Part shown: piece after piece, positions 1 through 6,977 of the stretch | Layout: each line of letters opens with the position of its first letter | Numbering within the stretch: position 1 is the first letter of the stretch | Made by a program: the position numbers and the translations under genes | Assembly (NCBI GenBank): GCA_031549485.1 | Contig: JAVBPR010000006.1 | Span: 1-21,229, forward strand | Reading direction: 5' to 3' | Source of the DNA: JAVBPR01 sp031549485 | GTDB lineage: Bacteria > Bacillota > Clostridia > Oscillospirales > Feifaniaceae | DNA: 21,229 nucleotides | The notes under the pieces: generated by a model | The model's database searches: none | Told to the model about the DNA's origin: nothing | Seen by the model: the letters and a program-made list of their open reading frames with translations, nothing else

Positions 1-306
1 GCATCTGTTACGTCAGTGATGACTGAAATCAGCCACGAAAAACGCAAACAGTTCTTGGTCCAGCAAACTACCCCGAAATACTTGGCACCGGCAACGAGGG
101 AAATGTACTTGTGGATACGCAACGACCTGCAGGTTCCATTCCATCGGGGTTTGGTCGACCACCCTGGTTGCTCAGAAGTCGATTGTGATGATGACGTTGG
201 CAGAGCGAAGGAGACCATTGGTGCGAATATCACTAAGATTTACACGGCTATTTGCGATGGGGACGTCACTATACCGCTTAATAAGACGATCCAGTCGTTC
301 TTCTAG
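1..306 (+). CDS. C-terminal fragment resembling fungal phenylalanine ammonia-lyase (partial, 5' end missing)
   Basis: Frame 1 is open from base 1 to the TAG at 304-306, giving 101 visible residues, so the gene began outside the window. The GTG/ATG near 16-21 is not a credible start because the frame is open upstream. The stretch TPKYLAPATREMYLWIRNDL, then VPFHRGLVDHP and, near the end, KETIGANITKIYTAICDG, matches from memory the C-terminal helices of ascomycete phenylalanine/tyrosine ammonia-lyases, which release ammonia from aromatic amino acids. The MIO catalytic loop lies far upstream in these enzymes and is not present here. Bacterial histidine ammonia-lyases do not end this way. The next gene is plainly bacterial, so the fragment has no functional link to its neighbour and is probably a chimeric edge. 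The family call comes from recognition only, with no alignment. Confidence 0.6.
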   Translation, partial: ASVTSVMTEISHEKRKQFLVQQTTPKYLAPATREMYLWIRNDLQVPFHRGLVDHPGCSEVDCDDDVGRAKETIGANITKIYTAICDGDVTIPLNKTIQSFF

Positions 307-317
307 TTTTCAAATAT

Positions 318-1880
318 ATGAATTTCGTCATTTTAATTACGATTTTTCTTCTCGCGGTTCTCTGGGGCGCGATTTTTGGCGTTCAGTCACGGCAGGAGAT
401 TAAAGAAGGGCTGAAGTCGCTTAGAGTGACGGTTGTGGAAAAAACGGGCGAAGTTGTATTTGACAATTTCGCCGATCCGAAAACGCTGGATAATCATTTA
501 AACCGCCCGGAAATCGCGGAGGCAATAAAGGACGGAACAGGTCAGAGCGAACGGTATTCGGATACGCTTGACGAAAAAACATATTATTTTGCAAAAGAGA
601 TAGGGGACGAAAAAATCCTTCGGCTTGCGATGACGACCGATAGCATTTATATACTCATTTACCGGTATCTGCCGCTTATTATTATTTGCCTTTTTCTTGT
701 TCTCGGTATTGCCGTTATCACCGCGCGGAGAATGACAAAACGTATTGTCGCGCCTATAAATGATATTGATCTTTCAAAGGGAAAAATCGATACTTATGAC
801 GAGCTTTCTCCGCTTGTTCGGAAAATAAGCGAGCAAAAAGAGCAGATAGGAAGTCAAATCGGGGAGATTCAGGCGCGGGCGGACACCTTGAAAACCATTG
901 CCGAAAATATGCAGGAAGGGCTGGTTTTGCTTGACCGCAAAGGAGATATCGTTCTCGAAAACGGCAGTGCGGCAAAACTTTTTAAAGAGGACGCAAGCGC
1001 CGCGCTCGGCAAGGAATTTATTTTCATCTGTCGCGAAATTGACCTTGTCAAAAATGTGAAACTCTGTCTTTCGGGGCAAAGGCGCGAGACAAAAATAGAG
1101 CGCGACGGCAGGATATTTAAAGTTTTTTTAAATCCTGTAATTGAAAACGGCGAATTAGACGGCGCCGCGATATTCTTTTTCGAAGAAACCGAAAAGAACC
1201 GCCTTGAAAAACAGCGCCGTGAATTTTCGGCAAATGTATCGCACGAGCTGAAAACCCCGCTTGCTACTATATCGGGACTTTCCGAGATAATAGAAACCGG
1301 CATGGCAAAAGAAGAGGATATAAAAGGTTTTGCGACGAAAATAAAGACGCAGTCAGAAAGGCTTATAAATATTATTGAGGATATTATAAAGCTATCTGAA
1401 TTTGATGAGGGCAAGGAAGCGGAAGCGGAGGAGAGTTTTGAGCTTTTCGCGCTTGCCGAAGAGGTGCGCGAGCATCTGCGCGAACTTGCGGCCGAAAAGG
1501 ATGTTGCTGTGTCTGTTTCCGGTGAAAGATTTAAGATACAGTCCGTTCGCCGTATGATGGATGAACTAATATTTAATCTCACCGAAAATGCAATAAAATA
1601 TAATAATAAAAACGGAAAGGTGGAAATCCGCCTTTCAAAATCCGAAAAAGGGTATTGCATAGCGGTTTCGGACAACGGGATAGGAATCCCGGAAAAGTAT
1701 CACGACAGGGTTTTTGAGAGATTTTACCGGATTGATAAATCCCGCTCGCAGAAAACCGGCGGAACAGGGCTCGGGCTTTCGATAGTAAAACACATAACCG
1801 AGTTTTTCGGCGGAAAAATCGAGATGGAAAGCGCGGAAAATTCGGGAACAACGATAAGATGCATATTTGAGCTGCCGTAG
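318..1880 (+). CDS. PhoR/WalK-like membrane sensor histidine kinase (N-terminus probably clipped)
   Basis: This is a membrane-bound two-component sensor kinase of 520 residues. A hydrophobic segment at about 3-21 and a second at about 115-136 enclose a short extracytoplasmic sensor region with the PhoR-like stretch LRVTVVEKTGEVVFDN. A PAS-like domain follows at about 190-290. The HisKA dimerisation helix has the H box FSANVSHELKTP, with phospho-accepting His309. The ATPase has N box NLTENAIKY, G1 DNGIGIP (452-458) and G2 GGTGLGLSIV (481-490). All kinase motifs are intact. The ATG at 318 has no Shine-Dalgarno sequence and sits 11 nt after the fungal-like stop. The usual cytoplasmic basic lead-in before TM1 is missing. 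A response regulator gene normally precedes this kind of kinase and is not in the window. The true start was therefore probably lost at the junction near 307-320. The signal sensed is unknown; phosphate or envelope stress is only a guess from the family. Confidence 0.85.
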   Translation: MNFVILITIFLLAVLWGAIFGVQSRQEIKEGLKSLRVTVVEKTGEVVFDNFADPKTLDNHLNRPEIAEAIKDGTGQSERYSDTLDEKTYYFAKEIGDEKILRLAMTTDSIYILIYRYLPLIIICLFLVLGIAVITARRMTKRIVAPINDIDLSKGKIDTYDELSPLVRKISEQKEQIGSQIGEIQARADTLKTIAENMQEGLVLLDRKGDIVLENGSAAKLFKEDASAALGKEFIFICREIDLVKNVKLCLSGQRRETKIERDGRIFKVFLNPVIENGELDGAAIFFFEETEKNRLEKQRREFSANVSHELKTPLATISGLSEIIETGMAKEEDIKGFATKIKTQSERLINIIEDIIKLSEFDEGKEAEAEESFELFALAEEVREHLRELAAEKDVAVSVSGERFKIQSVRRMMDELIFNLTENAIKYNNKNGKVEIRLSKSEKGYCIAVSDNGIGIPEKYHDRVFERFYRIDKSRSQKTGGTGLGLSIVKHITEFFGGKIEMESAENSGTTIRCIFELP

Positions 1881-1898
1881 AAAAAGGCGGCTCTTTTC
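1871..1898 (+). terminator. Weak hairpin terminator at the kinase 3' end
   Basis: GCTGCC (1871-1876) can pair with GGCGGC (1886-1891), with one G-U pair, around a 9-nt loop containing the kinase stop codon. A T-rich run (TCTTTTCTT) follows. The 6-bp stem is short, so termination may be partial. Confidence 0.4.
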
Positions 1899-1901
1899 TT
1901 A

Positions 1902-1930
1902 TTTACTTTTATAATTAGATAATATAGAAT
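1902..1930 (+). promoter_or_regulatory. Probable sigma-A promoter of the pyrH-polC operon
   Basis: TTTACT at 1902-1907 and TAGAAT at 1925-1930 are 17 nt apart, close to the TTGACA/TATAAT consensus. They lie in the only real gap (73-82 nt) before the housekeeping operon, 32 nt upstream of the preferred pyrH start. The region is AT-rich, so chance matches are possible. Confidence 0.5.
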
Positions 1931-1950
1931 ATTTAAAAGAATGAATTATC

Positions 1951-1956
1951 GAGGTG
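1951..1956 (+). promoter_or_regulatory. Ribosome binding site that fixes the pyrH start at a TTG codon
   Basis: GAGGTG lies 6 nt before TTG 1963, an ideal distance. The in-frame GTG at 1954 is part of this ribosome binding site itself and so is not a likely start. Confidence 0.7.
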
Positions 1957-1962
1957 ACGAAT

Positions 1963-2673
1963 TTGAGCGTAAAATATAAAAGAGTTTTGCTGAAAATTTC
2001 GGGCGAGGCGCTCGCGGGAGATAAACATTTCGGGCTGGACTATGAAAAAATCAAGGAAGTTTGCGCCGAAATCAAAAGATGCGTAGAAATGGGCGTTGAA
2101 ATCGGAATCGTCGTTGGCGGCGGAAACTTTTGGCGCGGACGAAGCAGCGCCGAGATGGACAGAACAAGAGCGGACCATATGGGAATGCTTGCAACGGTTA
2201 TGAACAGCCTCGCGCTTTGCGATGCGCTGCTTAACAGCGGGGTAGAGGCGAGGGTGCAAACGGCCATTGAAATGCGCCAAATCGCAGAGCCTTATATTCG
2301 AAACCGCGCGGTAAGACATCTTGAAAAGGGCAGGGTTGTTATCTTCGGATGCGGCACAGGAAATCCGTTTTTCTCTACCGACACGGCGGCTTCTCTTCGC
2401 GCGGTAGAGATCGACGCAGAAGCGATTTTGCTTGCAAAGCGGGTCGATGGCGTATATTCCGCCGATCCCGAAAAAGATAAAAACGCAAAAATCATTCCGG
2501 AAATAAGCTATCTTGAGGTGCTTAACAAAGGTCTTGCAGTTATGGATACTACAGCAATAACTCTTTGTATGGACAATAACATTCCGATACTTGTTTTCGG
2601 ACTTTCGGGCGATAATATCGTGAAAATAATATGCGGCGAAAAGATAGGTTCTGTCGTCTGCAACAAAATATAG
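1963..2673 (+). CDS. pyrH: UMP kinase
   Basis: This cytosolic enzyme phosphorylates UMP to UDP with ATP, feeding UTP/CTP synthesis. It belongs to the amino-acid-kinase fold and is unrelated to adenylate-type NMP kinases. With the TTG start it has 236 residues, the usual length. Visible motifs are YKRVLLKISGEALAG at the N-terminus (phosphate-binding lysine and Gly loop), VVGGGNFWRGR, DHMGMLATVMNSLAL, and GTGNPFFSTDTAASLRAVE followed by ILLAKRVDGVYSADP. TTG 1963 is preferred over GTG 1954 because of the GAGGTG placement and because the family starts just before the YKR motif. It is the first gene of the operon; frr follows after 12 nt. The usual upstream partners rpsB and tsf are not here. Bacterial PyrH is generally allosterically controlled by GTP and UTP, which is family knowledge and not seen here. 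Confidence 0.95.
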   Translation: MSVKYKRVLLKISGEALAGDKHFGLDYEKIKEVCAEIKRCVEMGVEIGIVVGGGNFWRGRSSAEMDRTRADHMGMLATVMNSLALCDALLNSGVEARVQTAIEMRQIAEPYIRNRAVRHLEKGRVVIFGCGTGNPFFSTDTAASLRAVEIDAEAILLAKRVDGVYSADPEKDKNAKIIPEISYLEVLNKGLAVMDTTAITLCMDNNIPILVFGLSGDNIVKIICGEKIGSVVCNKI

Positions 2674-2685
2674 GAGGAAAAGCAA

Positions 2686-3240
2686 ATGAGAGAGGTTATA
2701 GAATCTTCGAAAAAGAAAATGGAGAAGGTAATCATCGCCATGCGTGACGAATTTGCTTCGATACGCGCCGGCAGAGCAAATCCGGGAGTTCTCGATAAAG
2801 TTTTGGTTAGTTATTACGGCTCTCCCACCCCTATAAATCAGATGGCGGCGGTCGCGGTGCCGGAGGCAAGGCTTTTGACAATTACGCCTTTTGATCCGAC
2901 CGCGCTAAAAGACATCACAAAGGCTATTTTAGCGTCGGATATCGGGATAACCCCGACCGACGACGGCAAAACTATCCGCCTTGTTTTTCCGCAGCTTACC
3001 GAAGAGCGCCGCCGCGAAATGGCGAAAACACTTAAAAAATACGGCGAGGAAGCTAAAATAGCGGTTCGCAATGTTCGCCGCGACACAATTGAAAAATTTA
3101 AAGATATGAAAAAGAAAAGCGAAATCACCGAAGACGATTTAAAAGATTGTGAAAAAGAAACACAGGATATAACCGATAAATTCTGCAAAGACATCGACAC
3201 ACACGTGGCGGCGAAAGAAAAAGAGATTTTAGAGGTATAG
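2686..3240 (+). CDS. frr: Ribosome recycling factor
   Basis: With EF-G, this 184-residue factor splits the post-termination ribosome into subunits. The length is typical of the family (about 185). Visible marks are the N-terminal three-helix-bundle sequence EFASIRAGRANPGVLDKVLVSYYGSPTPINQMA, the hinge region with LTITPFDPTALKDITKAI, and the second long helix pair rich in Lys, Arg and Glu (LTEERRREMAKTLKKYGEEAKIAVRNVRRD). A strong AGGAGG overlaps the pyrH stop and lies about 8 nt before the ATG. The pyrH-frr pairing is conserved across bacteria. The next gene, uppS, starts 7 nt after the stop, so the three are surely co-transcribed. Confidence 0.96.
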   Translation: MREVIESSKKKMEKVIIAMRDEFASIRAGRANPGVLDKVLVSYYGSPTPINQMAAVAVPEARLLTITPFDPTALKDITKAILASDIGITPTDDGKTIRLVFPQLTEERRREMAKTLKKYGEEAKIAVRNVRRDTIEKFKDMKKKSEITEDDLKDCEKETQDITDKFCKDIDTHVAAKEKEILEV

Positions 3241-3246
3241 GGTTTT

Positions 3247-3939
3247 ATGAGCGACCAAAAGGTGCCGCTCCATGTTGCGGTCATTATGGACGGCAACGGG
3301 CGGTGGGCGAAAAGCAAAGGCTTTCCGCGGCCGGTAGGCCATAAATACGGGGTGGAAAATTTCATAAAAATCGCGAAGTACGCGCAAAAAATCGGGGTGA
3401 AATATTTCACCGTCTACGCCTTTTCCACCGAGAACTGGAAGCGCCCGAAAATCGAAGTTGAAGCTATTATGACGCTTTTTTCGAAGTATCTTGAGGTCGC
3501 GGTGCGCGATAAGGATATAAACAAAGTCGCCTTTAAAATTATAGGGGATAAAAGCGTTTTTTCGGACAAAATGCTCGGCAAGATTACAGCGGCGGAGGAA
3601 GCGACATCGGAATATTTGAATTCCTGCGTTTGCAACATCGCGGTAAATTACGGCTCGCGAAGCGAAATTATTGCGGCGGCAAATAAAGCTTTCGCCGCTT
3701 CGGGCGGCGAAATAACCGAGCAGCTTTTGGAAGAAAATCTTTATTTTTCGGGCCAGCCCGATCCCGATTTGATAATCCGCACCTCTGGCGAGCAGCGGAT
3801 TTCAAATTTTATGCTTTGGCAGGCCGCATACAGTGAATTTTATTTTACCGACGTTTTGTGGCCGGATTTTTCCGAAGCTGATTTTGACGCCGCAATCGCC
3901 GAATATCAAAACAGAGGCAGAAGATTTGGGGGAGTATAA
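3247..3939 (+). CDS. uppS: Undecaprenyl diphosphate synthase (cis-prenyltransferase)
   Basis: This enzyme adds isopentenyl diphosphate units in cis to farnesyl diphosphate, making the C55 lipid carrier for peptidoglycan and wall polymers. It has 230 residues, slightly below the usual 240-255. The signature HVAVIMDGNGRWAK carries the catalytic Asp15. ENWKRP (62-67), the basic diphosphate-binding stretch RTSGEQRISNFMLWQ (178-192) and the C-terminal FTDVLWPDF all fit. Some relatives make shorter or longer prenyl chains; the operon context with cdsA and MEP-pathway genes favours UppS. The ATG follows the frr stop by 6 nt. GAGG within the end of frr, or AGGG at the gap, can act as ribosome binding site. 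Confidence 0.93.
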   Translation: MSDQKVPLHVAVIMDGNGRWAKSKGFPRPVGHKYGVENFIKIAKYAQKIGVKYFTVYAFSTENWKRPKIEVEAIMTLFSKYLEVAVRDKDINKVAFKIIGDKSVFSDKMLGKITAAEEATSEYLNSCVCNIAVNYGSRSEIIAAANKAFAASGGEITEQLLEENLYFSGQPDPDLIIRTSGEQRISNFMLWQAAYSEFYFTDVLWPDFSEADFDAAIAEYQNRGRRFGGV

Positions 3940-4755
3940 ATGCTCAAAAGGGTAATATCCGCAGTTTTCATCGTGTTGTTCACCATATTAATGCTGTGGT
4001 TTTCAAATTCTCCGGTGCTGTATTTTATCGTTGCTTTGGCATCGGTGCTGTGCCTGTGGGAAGCCCTTTTTGCGACCAAATATATCGAGAGCAGAACGAT
4101 AACTACTATATCGCTGATAGTTGCCGCCAGCGTTCCGTTTTTGACTGCGCTCCCCGCTGCAAAATACATATTTTTGATTTTTATAGTTTACGGGTTTACC
4201 CTTTTCATAACGATGGTAATAAACTTTGGAAAACTTCACTTTGAGCATATCTGCGTTGTTTTTATGCTCTCTATCGTTATCCCGTTTTTCTTCTCAACGA
4301 TAACGATGATGAAACCAATCGAAAACGGAAACTGGTATATCGCGTTTATTTTTGTTGTCGCATATTGCACCGACACCCTCGCCTTATTTTCGGGAATGTT
4401 TTTCGGCAAGCACAAATTAAGCCCGAGACTGAGCCCGAAAAAAACTGTGGAGGGCGCTGTCGGCGGAATTGCGGGCGGCGTTGTCGGCGCGGTTATTTTC
4501 GGCAGTATTCTTGATAAACTGATGGATAAAGACATAAATTTTGCCCTGCTTATCCTCACCGCCGTTTGCGCCTCGGTCGCCGGCCAGCTCGGGGATTTAT
4601 CCTTTTCGCTTATCAAAAGAAGTTTTAATATCAAAGATTTCGGCAAAATTCTTCCCGGTCACGGCGGGTTTTTAGACAGGCTTGACAGCGTGCTGTTCAT
4701 CGCGCCGCTGATATATGTGGCGACTTTATTCGTCCCGTTTATCGGGCAAGCGTAA
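3940..4755 (+). CDS. cdsA: Phosphatidate cytidylyltransferase (CDP-diglyceride synthase)
   Basis: This integral membrane enzyme makes CDP-diacylglycerol from phosphatidic acid and CTP, the branch point for phosphatidylglycerol, cardiolipin and other phospholipids. It has 271 residues, the usual size. About seven or eight hydrophobic segments are visible (for example 8-22, 27-42, 55-72, 76-94, 103-120, 132-150, 174-190, 200-216, 250-268). The CdsA signature SLIKRSFNIKDFGKILPGHG, followed by GFLDRLD (223-249), is complete. LSPRLSPKKTVEG is the other conserved block. The ATG starts immediately after the uppS TAA, with GGGGGAG about 7 nt upstream, so translation is probably coupled. Confidence 0.95.
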   Translation: MLKRVISAVFIVLFTILMLWFSNSPVLYFIVALASVLCLWEALFATKYIESRTITTISLIVAASVPFLTALPAAKYIFLIFIVYGFTLFITMVINFGKLHFEHICVVFMLSIVIPFFFSTITMMKPIENGNWYIAFIFVVAYCTDTLALFSGMFFGKHKLSPRLSPKKTVEGAVGGIAGGVVGAVIFGSILDKLMDKDINFALLILTAVCASVAGQLGDLSFSLIKRSFNIKDFGKILPGHGGFLDRLDSVLFIAPLIYVATLFVPFIGQA

Positions 4756-4769
4756 AAGAAGAGGCGGAT

Positions 4770-5927
4770 ATGACAAAAAATATTGCCGTTTTAGGCTCAA
4801 CGGGTTCGATAGGAACCCAAACTCTCGAGGTGGCGAGAAAACATAATATAAAAGTATCGGCGCTTGCGGCAAACAGCAACGCCGAACTTCTTTATATGCA
4901 GGCGATGGAATTTCACCCCGATATTATAGCCGTTCGGGTGCCTGAAGCGGCCGAAAAATTAAGGCAGATGCTTGCGGGAACGCCGGTAAAAGTCGTCTCG
5001 GGAATCGAGGGGCTTTGCGAGGCGGCGGTCGTCACGAAAGCGGACACCGTTTTAACGGCGGTAGTCGGCATGGTCGGGCTTCTTCCCACCCTTGACGCGA
5101 TAAACGCCGGCAAAAAAATTGCGCTGGCAAATAAGGAAACGCTTGTCGCGGGCGGAGATATCGTCATGCGGGCGGCGAGAGAAAAAAATGTGCCGATTCT
5201 TCCGGTGGATTCGGAGCATTCGGCGATTTTCCAGTCGCTTGCCGGTTGCACAGATAAAAAACAGATTTCAAAAATTTTGCTGACCGCTTCGGGAGGGCCG
5301 TTTTTCGGAAAAACAGCAGAGCAGCTTAGTGAAATCGGACCAAAGCAAGCGCTCAAACACCCTAACTGGGAGATGGGCGCAAAAATAACCATCGACAGTG
5401 CTACACTTGTAAATAAGGGGCTCGAATTTATCGAAGCCATGCATTTGTTTGATGTCACGCCCGAGCAAATTGAGATTGTCGTGCATAGGGAAAGCATAAT
5501 CCATTCGATGGTAGAATTTGTCGACAGCAGCGTGATAGCGCAGCTTTCGGTGCCGGATATGCGTCTGCCGATAATGTACGCGCTTTCCTATCCCGAAAGA
5601 CTTTCGGGTGATTTACAGAAAATCGATTTTTCGCGTCTTGCGACGCTCAGCTTCGCAAAGCCGGATACCGAAACGTTCTGCGGGCTTTTCGCGCTTACCG
5701 AGGCGGCGAAAATCGGCGGAACTATGCCGGCCGCGCTCAACGCGGCAAACGAGGCGCTTGTCTCGCTGTTTTTAAAGAACAAAATCGGGTTTTTGGAAAT
5801 CGGAAAAACCCTTGTCAAGATTTTGCGCGAGCATAAATCGGATAAAAATTTCGACCTCAAAACGGTGCTTCAAGTAGACAAGGAAATAAGAGAAAAAATA
5901 TACAGGGATTTGGGCGAAGATGCGTAG
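4770..5927 (+). CDS. dxr: 1-deoxy-D-xylulose 5-phosphate reductoisomerase
   Basis: This is the committed step of the MEP pathway, turning DXP into 2-C-methyl-D-erythritol 4-phosphate with NADPH and a divalent metal. It has 385 residues, the usual size. The N-terminal Rossmann motif is VLGSTGSIGTQTLE (7-20). ALANKETLVAGG (118-129) follows. The metal ligands are Asp147 and Glu149 in VDSEHSAIFQ, and Glu219 in ATLVNKGLEF. LTASGGPF and VVHRESIIHSMVEF are the flexible-loop and substrate-binding blocks. This is the target class of fosmidomycin. The start follows cdsA by 14 nt with a purine-rich GAGGCGG. The 3' end overlaps ispG by 8 nt, with no rseP in between. Confidence 0.96.
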   Translation: MTKNIAVLGSTGSIGTQTLEVARKHNIKVSALAANSNAELLYMQAMEFHPDIIAVRVPEAAEKLRQMLAGTPVKVVSGIEGLCEAAVVTKADTVLTAVVGMVGLLPTLDAINAGKKIALANKETLVAGGDIVMRAAREKNVPILPVDSEHSAIFQSLAGCTDKKQISKILLTASGGPFFGKTAEQLSEIGPKQALKHPNWEMGAKITIDSATLVNKGLEFIEAMHLFDVTPEQIEIVVHRESIIHSMVEFVDSSVIAQLSVPDMRLPIMYALSYPERLSGDLQKIDFSRLATLSFAKPDTETFCGLFALTEAAKIGGTMPAALNAANEALVSLFLKNKIGFLEIGKTLVKILREHKSDKNFDLKTVLQVDKEIREKIYRDLGEDA

Positions 5928-6966
5928 AAAAACAAGAGAAATAAGAATAGGAAACTTGAAAATAGGCGCGGAAAACCCCGTGCTTGTCCAAACGATGGCA
6001 AATACCGAGACAAAAAACGTCGGTGCGACGGTAAGCCAAATTCTCCGCTTAAAAGAAGCGGGGTGCGAGCTTGTGCGCCTTGCTGTTCCCGATAAAGAGA
6101 GCGCCGCGGCGATTTATGAAATTAAAAACAAAACGGGAATAAACCTCGTTGCGGACATTCATTTTGACTATAAACTTGCGCTGCTTTCCGCCGAGGCGGG
6201 CGCGGACAAGATAAGGATAAATCCCGGAAATATCGGAGCGAAAGAGCGCGTTTTTGCCGTTGCGGACGAATGCAACAAACGCAAAATCCCGATAAGAATT
6301 GGGGTAAACAGCGGCTCGGTTTCAAAAGCATTGCTTGCAAAATACGGGCGCCCGTCGCCGGACGCTATTGTCCTTTCGGCGCGGGAAAACATAAAAATGC
6401 TTGAGGACTGCGGCTTTTATGACATCGTTGTTTCGATGAAAAGCTCCTCGGTGGGGGACACGGTGGAGTGCTACCGAAAACTTGCCGGGCTTTGTGATTA
6501 TCCTTTCCATATCGGCGTTACCGAAGCGGGAACCGAGCGAATGGGAATCATTAAATCCGCCGCCGGAATCGGCGCGCTTCTTATTGACGGAATCGGCGAT
6601 ACTCTCCGCGTTTCGCTGACAGCGCCGCCCGAAAAAGAAATCCGCGCGGCGAATGATATTTTGAAAGCGGTCGGACTTAATTCGGGCGGGGTAAATATCA
6701 TCTCCTGTCCGACCTGCGGAAGAACAAAAATTGACCTCATCGGGTTTGCCGAAAAGGTCGAAAAGGCATTTGAAAAAGAGACGCGGAAATTCACCGTCGC
6801 GGTCATGGGATGCGCGGTAAACGGACCCGGGGAAGCGAAAGAGGCGGATATAGGCATTGCCGGAGGCGACGGATTTTGTCTGCTTTTTAAGAAAGGCGAA
6901 ATCCTCGAAAAACTTCCCGAGGCGCAGGCGCTTGACAGACTTTTAGAATACGCAAAAGAGCTTTAA
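5920..6966 (+). CDS. ispG: 4-hydroxy-3-methylbut-2-enyl diphosphate synthase (iron-sulfur)
   Basis: IspG (GcpE) reduces the cyclic diphosphate MEcPP to HMBPP, the penultimate step of the MEP pathway, using a [4Fe-4S] cluster. It has 348 residues, the short bacterial form. The TIM-barrel part spans roughly 1-240. The cluster ligands are Cys263 and Cys266 in SCPTCGRTK and Cys298 in VAVMGCAVNGPGEA, with Glu305 as the expected fourth ligand. All are intact. The ATG sits inside the dxr 3' end (8-nt overlap) with only a weak GGGCGAAG upstream, suggesting translational coupling. An oxygen-sensitive cluster enzyme fits an anaerobe but does not prove one. Confidence 0.96.
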   Translation: MRRKTREIRIGNLKIGAENPVLVQTMANTETKNVGATVSQILRLKEAGCELVRLAVPDKESAAAIYEIKNKTGINLVADIHFDYKLALLSAEAGADKIRINPGNIGAKERVFAVADECNKRKIPIRIGVNSGSVSKALLAKYGRPSPDAIVLSARENIKMLEDCGFYDIVVSMKSSSVGDTVECYRKLAGLCDYPFHIGVTEAGTERMGIIKSAAGIGALLIDGIGDTLRVSLTAPPEKEIRAANDILKAVGLNSGGVNIISCPTCGRTKIDLIGFAEKVEKAFEKETRKFTVAVMGCAVNGPGEAKEADIGIAGGDGFCLLFKKGEILEKLPEAQALDRLLEYAKEL

Positions 6967-6977
6967 ATGGGGGAACA

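Noticed and set aside
1..306. Reading the first frame as a bacterial histidine ammonia-lyase
   Set aside because: The VPFHRGLVDHP and TIGANITKIY segments fit fungal phenylalanine ammonia-lyases, and the catalytic core that would settle it is absent.
869..1675. A 268-codon open frame antisense to the sensor kinase
   Set aside because: The product is Ser/Phe-rich low-complexity sequence with no motifs, opposite an intact kinase.
1954..1962. GTG at 1954 as the pyrH start
   Set aside because: It lies inside the GAGGTG ribosome binding site; TTG 1963 has ideal spacing and matches the family N-terminus.
1933..2685. A 250-codon open frame antisense to pyrH
   Set aside because: It mirrors an unmistakable UMP kinase, has no family resemblance and no ribosome binding site. 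It is a codon-usage shadow.
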